In this document: one piece after another, positions 1 through 7,646 of the stretch
How the letters are laid out: each line of letters opens with the position of its first letter
Position numbering within the stretch: position 1 is the first letter of the stretch
Source of the DNA: an uncultured Clostridium sp.
GTDB lineage: Bacteria > Bacillota > Clostridia > TANB77 > CAG-508
Assembly (NCBI GenBank): GCA_947057505.1
Contig: CAMSEM010000020.1
Coordinates: 1-17,049 of the forward strand
DNA: 17,049 nucleotides
Direction: 5' to 3'
Made by a program: the position numbers and the translations under genes
Notes under the pieces: generated by a model
What the model was told of the DNA's origin: nothing
Database searches by the model: none
What the model saw: only the letters and a program-made list of their open reading frames with translations

Positions 1-129
1 ATTTCGGAAATCTCCACCGTATTTCCGAACAGATTCTTTTTGCCCTCCGAAGCCCTCCCTTCTTCTTTGAATTTTCTACCGCCTCAGTATTTTGAAAACA
101 AGAAAACAAATACTATTAGGAGAATTTAA
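1..129. other. GC-richer edge segment with a 9-bp palindrome
   Basis: This stretch is visibly richer in G and C than the rest of the window. It contains a perfect 9-bp inverted repeat (positions 3-11 pairing with 21-29, 9-nt loop), followed on the plus strand by a short T-rich run (36-41), so it could be the terminator of a gene lying to the left. Frame 1 is open from base 1 to a stop at 127-129, but I recognise no protein in it. One minus-strand frame is also open through most of the segment, with no convincing start. It could be the end of a neighbouring gene, a repeat, or a join to other DNA. Confidence 0.3.
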
Positions 130-158
130 CTTAAAAGTACTAAATATTTACTATATTT

Positions 159-187
159 TTGTATGATAAAATATAATATAATATAAT
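159..187 (+). promoter_or_regulatory. Probable promoter of the U32 gene
   Basis: TTGTAT (159-164) and TATAAT (182-187) are separated by 17 bases. Transcription would start near 194, just upstream of the AGGAGG ribosome binding site at 201-206 and the ATG at 213. The region is a run of TATAA repeats, so other registers of the -10 box are possible. Confidence 0.45.
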
Positions 188-212
188 TTTAATAGTTACT
201 AGGAGGTAATAT

Positions 213-2665
213 ATGCAAAAACCTGAGCTCTTATCACCTGTGCGGAGATTTTAATTGTTTAAAAGCTGCTGTTCAAAATGGCGCTGATAGTGTTTATTTT
301 GGTGCAGAACAATTTAATGCTAGAATGTATGCACACAACTTTAGCATGGAAGATATCAAAGAAGTAATTCAATATTGTAAAATAAGAAATGTAAAAACAC
401 ATTTAACTTTAAATACTTTAATTAAAAACTCTGAGTTTGAAGATAGCATTAAGGTCGTAAAAGCTGCTTATGAGGCTGGTATAGATGCAATTATTGTACA
501 AGATTTAGGCTTAGCCAAATTTATTATGGAACATTTTCCAGATTTGCCAGTTCATGCAAGCACGCAAATGACTGCACATAATTTGCAAGGTGTTTTAGAA
601 TTAGAAAAATTAGGATTTAAAAGAATTGTACTATCTCGTGAATTATCAATTAACGAAATAGAATATATTTGTCAAAATACAAATGTGGAAATTGAAACTT
701 TTATTCATGGTGCCTTATGTATTTGTTATTCTGGTCAATGCTTATTTTCTAGTGTTGTTGGTGGTCGTTCTGCTAACCGTGGAAAGTGTGCTGGACCTTG
801 TAGATTGCCATATGAGCTATTATCACAAAATGACGAAACCAAACAAATAAACACTTTAGGGAAAGGCTATTTGCTTAGTCCTAAAGATTTATGTGGGCTC
901 GCTTACCTTCCACGCTTAATTCGTGCTGGTGTGAAGTGTTTTAAAATTGAAGGTCGTATGAAAAGCCCTGAATATGTTGCAACAGTTACAAGAATTTACC
1001 GTAAATATATTGATATGGTTTTGAATGAAGAAGAGTTCTTAATTGATGAAAAAGATGTTAATGATTTAATGCAAGCATTTAATAGAGGTGGATTTTCGAA
1101 TGGTCATTTAGATAGTAAACCTAATAAACAACTTATTTTCCCTGAAAAGCCAAGTAATATTGGTATTTATCTTGGTAAGGTAAAAAAGTTTAATGGTAAT
1201 AAAGGTCATATTACTTTAACTTTGGAAGAAGATTTACATGTTGGAGATTCAATTTCAGTTGCTAGAGAAAGTTCTACCTACTTTGTTTCTGAATTAATGA
1301 ATAAAAATGCTAACTTAAAATCTGCTTGCATTGGTGATACTGTAACTATTGGTCGTATGAAGGGAAACATTGGAGTTGGAGATAAAATTTATCGTATTAG
1401 TAGTAAAAGCCTTACAGATAAAGCCAAGAGTTCTTATGAAAATGTAGAAAATATAAAAATCCCATTAAATTGTGTAGTAACTATAAAAAAAGATGTTCCT
1501 ATCAAAATGGAGATATTTACAAGTAACGAATTGTGTTCTAATACAATTTACCACAATGTTCGTTTTGAGATATGTTCTAATATTGTACCTATTGAAGCAT
1601 TAAAAACGCCTATTAGTGTAGAAAGAGTAGTAACACAAATTTCTAAAACAAATAATACCCCTTATGTTTTTCAAAATATTACTGTTCTTTTAGATGATGG
1701 ATTATATGTACCAAGTATTAGTACTTTAAATGATTTACGAAGAAAAGCCTTAGAAAAATTAGAAGAACAAGTTATGGAAAAAACAAGAAGAAAACCTATT
1801 GTTTTAGAGCAAAAAAAGGAAGAAACCATTACCTATATACCTGTAATGGAACATCCTAAGATTTCACTTTTTTTACGTGAACTACATAAAGATTATGATT
1901 ACTCGCAATTATCTAAAGATAAAATTAATAGAATATACCTTGCTTTAAAACTATTTGTCAATAAAGAGTATGAGGATATTATTACATACCTAGCTGAAAA
2001 TTATAACTTATATATTTATATGCCTTCTATTATTAAAGCTAATTATAAAAATATTATTTTAAATTCTTTAGATAATATAACTACCAAATTTAATATAAAA
2101 GGTTTTGTTATTTCTAATTTGGGAGACTTTGAATTTTTAGAAAACTATCATCATAACTATGATTTTGTTGGAAATTATTCTTTAAACGTTTTTAATAACC
2201 ATACTTTAGAGGAGTATAAAAAAATAGGTGTTAATCAAATTACCTTATCTAGAGAATTAAATTTTGAAAGTTTAAACGAAATATTAAAGATTAGCAATTT
2301 AGATACTGAATTAATTGTATATGGTAACCTTCCTATTATGGCAACAAACTATTGCTTTTTAGGTAAAACGAATTTCTGCTACCCAGACTGTGGAAGTAGT
2401 TGTAGCAAAAACAATACATATTATTTAAAAGATAGGCTTCGGTTACAAGTTTAGGCTTATTCCAGATAGTACCCAAACAGTTACTTTAATTTGCAATAGT
2501 AAAACTCTTTCTATTGCTACCAAAGATTTGCCAGTTACTTCTGTGAGAGTTGATATGCTTGATGAGGATATTGCTGAAATTAATGCGGTTATTGATAGTG
2601 CTTATAACAGAGAAAAATTAGAAGGTAAACAATATACCAATGGAAATTTGTTCAAAGAGGTTTAA
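213..2665 (+). CDS. U32-family protein with DUF3656-type C-terminal region (RlhA/TrhP-like), frame interrupted at two CGG codons
   Basis: Joining 213-242, 244-2439 and 2441-2665 gives a continuous 816-residue protein. The family was named as a peptidase, but characterised bacterial members (TrhP, RlhA, UbiU/V) are iron-sulfur enzymes that hydroxylate tRNA, 23S rRNA or ubiquinone precursors, so RNA hydroxylation is the likely role here. The U32 signature (E-x-F-x2-G-A-L-C-x4-G-x-C) is intact around residues 161-176, and cysteines at about 169, 176, 192 and 196 fit the cluster ligands. The length and second half suit the long RlhA-like class. The start has AGGAGG 6 bases upstream of ATG 213, and the first residues (KPELLSP) are typical. 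Without the shifts, translation from 213 stops after 13 codons. The long open stretch 325-2454 has no ribosome binding site of its own and lacks the conserved N-terminus. A terminator follows. The family is firm; the exact substrate is inference. Confidence 0.88.
240..246 (+). other. Putative +1 frameshift site 1 (GTG CGG A)
   Basis: In the frame of ATG 213 the codons are GTG (240-242) and CGG (243-245), followed by AGA TTT TAA. Skipping C243 gives Val then GGA (Gly) and restores S-P-V-G-D-F, a usual U32 N-terminal sequence. An extra G at 240 (giving S-P-C-G-D-F) would also restore the frame. Confidence 0.7.
2437..2443 (+). other. Putative +1 frameshift site 2 (CTT CGG T)
   Basis: The zero frame reads CTT CGG TTA CAA GTT TAG. 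Skipping C2440 reads CTT GGT TAC AAG TTT, giving the conserved D-R-L-G-Y-K-F-R segment of U32 proteins and 74 further residues to a stop at 2663-2665. Confidence 0.75.
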
Positions 2666-2699
2666 AAAATACTCACTTCGTTTGAAGTGAGCATTTTTT
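2664..2699. terminator. Intrinsic terminator, probably bidirectional
   Basis: An 8-bp perfect stem (2672-2679 with 2684-2691, loop GTTT) is followed by CATTTTTT and preceded by an A run. It directly follows the U32 stop on the plus strand and can also end minus-strand transcripts from the RNHCP gene. Confidence 0.85.
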
Positions 2700-2750
2700 A
2701 TGCAATTTGGTTCTAATATTCGGTTTTTAAATGTTTCTATACATTTCTTC

Positions 2751-3060
2751 CTAATTTCTTGCAGTCAAACTAATCATTAAATCTTTGTTATCATCTTCTG
2801 CCGCTTTGTTTTTACGTATCATGCCACATTTTTGGCAACGATACACAATGACATAGCCTTTTTTACTATCTAATTCTACACGTATTGGTTCTAATAGTCC
2901 ATGGCATGTTTCTTCCCTATCTCCGCGGATTAATATCTACATGTTTAGAGTACAAACATTTATTACAGTGATTACGGCAAGTATATCCTAATTTTTGTAC
3001 TTTGTTTCCACAATGTTCACATATGAAGTTTTCATCTATTTTAGTAAATTTTCTTCCCAT
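2751..3060 (-). CDS. RNHCP-domain zinc-ribbon protein, frame interrupted at one CGG codon
   Basis: Joining 3060-2926 and 2924-2751 (minus strand) gives a 102-residue protein. It starts M-G-R-K-F-T-K-I-D-E and carries C-E-H-C, then R-N-H-C-N-K-C-L-Y-S-K-H-V-D-I-N-P, the hallmark of the RNHCP family. A second C-x2-C (Y-R-C-Q-K-C-G) follows near the C-terminus, so it probably binds zinc. The family's function is unknown to me. The start at 3060 is chosen because AGAGGA lies 7 bases upstream and the family begins there; an upstream in-frame ATG at 3102 lacks this. Without the shift at 2925-2923 the frame ends two codons later and loses the second half, including the C-terminal cysteines. Confidence 0.85.
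2922..2928 (-). other. Putative +1 frameshift site 3 (CCG CGG A)
   Basis: On the minus strand the zero frame reads CCG (2928-2926) CGG (2925-2923) AGA TAG. Skipping C2925 gives CCG GGA GAT AGG, restoring N-P-G-D-R and then 55 further residues of RNHCP-type sequence. An extra G within the same CCGCGG run would also explain it. Confidence 0.75.
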
Positions 3061-3097
3061 TTTTTTCCTCTTTTTATTTTTATTAAGAATATTATTC

Positions 3098-3266
3098 ATC
3101 ATAGAGCAATATATATGTTAGTTTTTAAGCGAGTTAAGGTGGGGACCAACAAGGTAGAAACCGTTAATGGATTGCACGGATACCAATTTAATATATGAGT
3201 TGCAATCCAATTACGGTTTCTTCGCAGTTGGGGCGAGCAAAAAACTAACATATATATTGCTATGAT
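3098..3266. repeat. Long imperfect hairpin / inverted-repeat element
   Basis: The outer arms 3098-3126 and 3240-3266 are perfect inverted repeats apart from two extra bases in the left arm. Inside, 3157-3176 pairs with 3201-3220 with two mismatches, leaving a 24-base apical loop and an asymmetric internal loop of about 30 and 19 bases. It lies between the nucleoside kinase stop and the RNHCP start. It could be a MITE-like element (no clear target duplication seen), a 3'-end structure of the kinase transcript, or a structured RNA of rod-like, 6S-like shape. No transposase is present. Confidence 0.7.
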
Positions 3267-3282
3267 TAAAGTATATTCCTTA

Positions 3283-4923
3283 TTAATACTCAAAAATGCT
3301 TCCACCAATAAATTCTCTTAATAGTGAATTGGCTGGCACATACTTGTCATCAATATCTTCAAAATACTTTAAGAATCCTAATAAGCGTTTTGCTTCTGCA
3401 TATTCCACATAAGAATTGTCTATTTCTTCTAGTAAAGGCACAATGTATTTTTTTAATACACATAGTTCATAAATTAGAGAGGTGTTAAAGGTGCTATCTG
3501 CATCGTCTTGGAATGGGAAAATGTGCTTCTTTTCTCCTCTGTTTACAGAGTTCCAAATTTGTAAGGTATGCATTGCAGTGTATCCTCTAAAGTTATGGTC
3601 TCTAACCATTCTTCTAATTAATCTACTATCTGTTGTGGAAATGCGGTTATAGTAATCTATATTTAATACAGTTAGTGCACTAATATAAATTTTGTATTTT
3701 CTATTTTTAGGTATTTTTTCAGTTAATTTGTCGTTTAGGCAGTGAATGCCCTCAATTACTAGAACTTCGTCTTCTGCCAATTTCATGGTTTCACCATTAT
3801 ATTTTTTTGTACCATCTTTAAAGTCAAATGTTGGGCATAAAATTTCTCCACCATTTAATAAGGTTGTTAAATGGTCATTAAATAAGTCTAAATCAATTGC
3901 TTCTAAACATTCAAAATCATATTTTCCATTTTCATCTAGTGGTGTATCTTCTCTTTCTACAAAATAATTATCAACTGATATGGTAACTGGTTTTAACCCA
4001 TTTAATCTTAACTGAATTCCTAAACGTTTTGCAAAAGTAGTTTTACCAGAAGAAGATGGCCCAGCTATTAATACTACTTTTACATTTTTTTTATTTACAA
4101 TATTGTCTGCAATATCTGATATTTTCTTTTCATGTAATGCTTCTGCAAGCATTACTACTTGTGCTGTATTCTCTTTTCTAATTTGACTGTTTAATTTGTA
4201 TAATGTATTAATATTTAATACACGATGAATATCTTTATATTCATCTAATGCAGAAATAAGTTTTTTACTTGCTTTCCCTTTTTCAAGTATATATGGATTT
4301 TCCTTTCCTGGATATCTAAGTAAAAATCCATCATTATATAATAGTAATTCATATGCTTGTGCAAATCCTGTTGAATTTGGCATTACTCCATAAAAGTAAT
4401 TATAATAATCTTCACAAAAATATAAAGATACTTCATCTTTTTGCTTATTATCTAATTGTAATTTTCCTTTTAATGTTTTTTCTTTTTCATAAAATTTTTC
4501 AGCATCTTCTTTGCTCATTTCTATTTTTGTAATTGGTAAGTTCTTTTGAATAATTTCTTGCATTTTTTTGCTTACTTTTTCTATCATGCCTCTTGTTAAT
4601 TTCATATTATCTACTTCACAATACATAGCATTTGTTAGCTGATAATTTACTGAAAGAAGAGCTCTTGGATAACATTCTTGAAATGCTTTACTCATAATGT
4701 ATAAAATTCCTCTAATATAAATTCTTCTTCCATCTCTTGATGTTACATCTATAAAGTTTATTTTATCATTTTCTGTTGGGATATAATCCAAGCTTTTGAT
4801 TTCATTATTTACATCGCATGCTATCACTTTTTCATCTTTTGTTATCTCATTTTTAAATATTTCTGCAACAGATTTCATTTCATCTGCTATTTGCATTTTT
4901 TGTCCATTAAGTAGTATTTCCAT
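3283..4923 (-). CDS. Nucleoside kinase (uridine kinase-like) with TGS and synthetase-editing-like N-terminal domains
   Basis: A 546-residue cytosolic protein. Residues 1-60 resemble a TGS ubiquitin-like fold, and about 60-250 resemble the second additional domain of threonyl/alanyl-tRNA synthetases. From about 280 a phosphoribulokinase/uridine kinase P-loop domain follows, with Walker A G-P-S-S-S-G-K-T-T (about 288-296), then D-N-Y-F and F-D-F nucleoside-site motifs. This architecture is common in Clostridia and Thermotogae and is annotated as nucleoside kinase; NTP-dependent phosphorylation of a (deoxy)nucleoside in salvage is the likely reaction, with substrate unproven. AAAGGA sits 8 bases before the ATG. 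It lies 107 bases downstream of mutS on the same strand and may be co-transcribed with it. Confidence 0.88.
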   Translation of the reverse strand: MEILLNGQKMQIADEMKSVAEIFKNEITKDEKVIACDVNNEIKSLDYIPTENDKINFIDVTSRDGRRIYIRGILYIMSKAFQECYPRALLSVNYQLTNAMYCEVDNMKLTRGMIEKVSKKMQEIIQKNLPITKIEMSKEDAEKFYEKEKTLKGKLQLDNKQKDEVSLYFCEDYYNYFYGVMPNSTGFAQAYELLLYNDGFLLRYPGKENPYILEKGKASKKLISALDEYKDIHRVLNINTLYKLNSQIRKENTAQVVMLAEALHEKKISDIADNIVNKKNVKVVLIAGPSSSGKTTFAKRLGIQLRLNGLKPVTISVDNYFVEREDTPLDENGKYDFECLEAIDLDLFNDHLTTLLNGGEILCPTFDFKDGTKKYNGETMKLAEDEVLVIEGIHCLNDKLTEKIPKNRKYKIYISALTVLNIDYYNRISTTDSRLIRRMVRDHNFRGYTAMHTLQIWNSVNRGEKKHIFPFQDDADSTFNTSLIYELCVLKKYIVPLLEEIDNSYVEYAEAKRLLGFLKYFEDIDDKYVPANSLLREFIGGSIFEY

Positions 4924-5030
4924 ACCATCTTTCCTTTCTATTCTTGTAGCATTTATGAAAAATATTATTTTTTCATTTTAACAAGTTTAGTCTATTTATA
5001 TTTTATGCTTATATTTTTTCTTCTAAAACT

Positions 5031-7646
5031 TTATTTCATTTTTTCTTTCATGTTAACAAGTGCATTTAATGCATCTATTGGAGTTAGTTCATTTAAATTG
5101 ATTTTGTCTAATTCATGTGCTATTTCTGCTAATTTGTAGTTATATAAATCTAATTGACCTGCAGCTACTTTTTTGTTTTCTTTTTGCTGTGCTTTATCTC
5201 CCAAGGCACTTTTTCTTTCTAATGATTTTAATATTTCATTTGCCCTTTTAGTAACTATTTGTGGAACTCCTGCAAGTTTTGCAACATGCACACCATAACT
5301 TTCATCTGTTCCCCCAGATACAATTTTTCTTAAGAAGATAATGTCTTCTCCTTTTTCTCTAACAGCAATAGAATAGTTTTTAACTCCTTCTAGTTTTTCT
5401 TCTAATGAAGTTAATTCGTGATAATGTGTTGCAAATAAAGTTTTAGCACCACATTTTTCTTTATCACAAATATATTCTGCTACTGCCCAAGCAATAGAAA
5501 GCCCATCATAAGTAGAGGTTCCTCTTCCTATTTCATCTAAAATAACTAAACTATTACTGGTTGCTTCTTTTAAAATTGTAGCAACTTCCATCATTTCTAC
5601 CATAAAGGTACTTTGCCCCATACTTAAATCATCAGATGCACCTACTCTAGTAAATATTTTGTCTACTACTCCTATTTTAGCATAAGATGCTGGCACAAAG
5701 CTTCCAATTTGAGCCATTAAAGTAATGATTGCAACTTGCCTCATATAGGTAGATTTACCTGCCATATTTGGTCCTGTAATAATTGCTAATCGGTTACTAT
5801 TTTTGTCTAAGTATGTATCGTTTTCAACAAAGCTACCACTTGGTAATATTTTTTCAATAACAGGATGCCTTCCATCTTTTATATCGATATCTCCACTATT
5901 ATCTACAATCGGCATAATATAGTTCATTTCATCTGCCACCACTGCAAGGGATGTAAGTGTATCTAATGTAGATATAATAGCAGCTGATTTTTGCACTCTA
6001 GTAATTTGTTTTTCTATTTGATCACGTATCTCACAAAATGCATTGTATTCCAAATTTACTACTTTTTCTTCTGCACCTAATATTTCATTTTCTACTTTCT
6101 TTAATTCTTCTGTTACATATCTTTCACAATTTGCTAAGGTTTGCTTACGAATGTAGCGTTCTGGTACCATACTTAAATTTGATTTTGTTACTTCTATAAA
6201 ATAGCCAAATACTTTATTAAAGCCTACTTTTAATGCTTTAATTCCTGTTGCTTCTCTTTCTTTTGCTTCTATTTCTAGTACCCAATTTTTACCTTCAGTT
6301 GTAGCTTTTTTTAAGTGATCAATTTCTTCGTTATATCCTAGCTTTATAATTCCACCTTCTTTTACACTAATTGGTGGGTCATCTATAATAGAATTTTCTA
6401 TTATTTCATATACATCTTCTAAAACATCTAATTCTTCATATAAATTTTTCAAAAGTGGTGCATTAGTTTTTGCTAAAGTTTGTTTTACATCTGGCAACTG
6501 TTTTACCGAATTTTTAAGAGAAATTAAATCTCTTGCATTAGCACTTCCATATGAAATTTTTCCTGCTAGTCTTTCTATATCATACACTTTTTTTAAGCTT
6601 TCTACTACATCCCCTCTTAAAATAATATCTTCTTTTAATTCTTTTACTGCATTTAGTCTTTCATTAATTCTATTTACATCAATTAGTGGATCGTTTAGCC
6701 ATCTGCGTAGTAGCCTTCCTCCCATAGAGGTTGAAGTTTTATCTAACACCCAAAGTAGAGTTCCCTTTTTGCTTTTATCTCTTAGTTTTTCTGTAATTTC
6801 TAGGTTTCTTCTAGCATTTACATCTAAGTTCATATAATGCATGGTATTGTATATATGTATTTTTCTAATATATTCTAGATTGTTTTTTTGTGTTTGTTTT
6901 AAATAATTAAGTAATCCATTACTTGCTGCTATACAAAATAGTTTATCTTCTATTTGTTCTAGTTTTTGCTCGTTTTCATCTACTACCTCATATTTTTCTT
7001 TAAATACTTCTGGCATATCTGGTTCAAAATTTTTATCTTCTAATTTAGAGATATACATTGGAAATCTTTCTCGTATTTTGCTAATTTCTATGCTTGACTC
7101 ATACATCATAAAGTTTACTACAATTTCAGCTGGAGAATATCTTGAAATTTCATCTAGCAAAGTAGCAAAATTGTTTTGTTCTTTTATTTGTGTAGTTTTA
7201 AAATCACCTGTTGTTAAGTCACATACAGCTAGTCCATAATATATACCATTTTTGTAAACAGACATAATATAGTTATTTTTCTTTTCTTCTAGTAGATTGC
7301 TTTCCATTACTGTTCCAGGTGTTACAACACGAATAACTTCTCTTTTTACCATTCCTTTAGCTTGTTTTGGATCTTCTACTTGTTCACATATAGCTACTTT
7401 GTAACCTTTTTCTATTAATCTTGCTATATAGGTTTCTGCTGCATGAAAAGGTATACCACACATCGGTGCCCTTTCAGCTTGACCACAATCTTTTCCTGTT
7501 AAGGTTAATTCTAATTCTCTTGATGTAGTAATGGCATCATCAAAAAACATTTCATAAAAGTCGCCTAAACGATAAAATAAAATGCAGTCTTTGTATTCTT
7601 CTTTTGTTTGTAAATAATGTTGCATCATAGGTGAGTATTCTGCCAT
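5031..7646 (-). CDS. mutS: DNA mismatch repair protein MutS
   Basis: An 871-residue protein of normal family length. MutS binds mismatches and small loops in DNA as a clamp and recruits MutL using ATP. The mismatch-reading Phe-x-Glu is present at F30-Y31-E32 in G-D-F-Y-E-M-F. The ATPase has Walker A G-P-N-M-A-G-K-S (625-632), the S-T-F-M-V-E-M signature region, Walker B L-V-I-L-D-E (D704, E705) and the T-H-Y-H-E-L switch. The start at 7646 is preferred over an upstream in-frame start at 7670 because AAGGAG lies 7 bases before it and M-A-E-Y-S-P-M-M-Q fits the family. The gene overlaps the 3' end of miaB by 22 bases, suggesting translational coupling. mutL, often next, is absent here. Confidence 0.98.
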   Translation of the reverse strand: MAEYSPMMQHYLQTKEEYKDCILFYRLGDFYEMFFDDAITTSRELELTLTGKDCGQAERAPMCGIPFHAAETYIARLIEKGYKVAICEQVEDPKQAKGMVKREVIRVVTPGTVMESNLLEEKKNNYIMSVYKNGIYYGLAVCDLTTGDFKTTQIKEQNNFATLLDEISRYSPAEIVVNFMMYESSIEISKIRERFPMYISKLEDKNFEPDMPEVFKEKYEVVDENEQKLEQIEDKLFCIAASNGLLNYLKQTQKNNLEYIRKIHIYNTMHYMNLDVNARRNLEITEKLRDKSKKGTLLWVLDKTSTSMGGRLLRRWLNDPLIDVNRINERLNAVKELKEDIILRGDVVESLKKVYDIERLAGKISYGSANARDLISLKNSVKQLPDVKQTLAKTNAPLLKNLYEELDVLEDVYEIIENSIIDDPPISVKEGGIIKLGYNEEIDHLKKATTEGKNWVLEIEAKEREATGIKALKVGFNKVFGYFIEVTKSNLSMVPERYIRKQTLANCERYVTEELKKVENEILGAEEKVVNLEYNAFCEIRDQIEKQITRVQKSAAIISTLDTLTSLAVVADEMNYIMPIVDNSGDIDIKDGRHPVIEKILPSGSFVENDTYLDKNSNRLAIITGPNMAGKSTYMRQVAIITLMAQIGSFVPASYAKIGVVDKIFTRVGASDDLSMGQSTFMVEMMEVATILKEATSNSLVILDEIGRGTSTYDGLSIAWAVAEYICDKEKCGAKTLFATHYHELTSLEEKLEGVKNYSIAVREKGEDIIFLRKIVSGGTDESYGVHVAKLAGVPQIVTKRANEILKSLERKSALGDKAQQKENKKVAAGQLDLYNYKLAEIAHELDKINLNELTPIDALNALVNMKEKMK

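Noticed and set aside
325..2454. Taking the U32 gene as starting at the ATG at 325 and ending at 2454
   Set aside because: There is no ribosome binding site before 325, and the conserved N- and C-terminal family sequences lie outside this stretch in shifted frames.
213..3060. Simple pseudogene decay of the U32 and RNHCP genes
   Set aside because: Apart from the three identical-type single-base shifts there is no internal stop or deletion, and the active-site and zinc-site residues are intact. Sequence error remains possible and is stated in the main finding.
3138..3165. T-box-like motif (GGTGG...ACC) in the long hairpin
   Set aside because: It does not match the T-box AGGGTGGNACCGCG sequence, and no aminoacyl-tRNA synthetase or amino-acid gene follows.
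3099..3308. A 69-residue minus-strand coding gene across the long inverted repeat
   Set aside because: It is made of the hairpin arms and the end of the kinase gene, has no ribosome binding site and matches no family I know.
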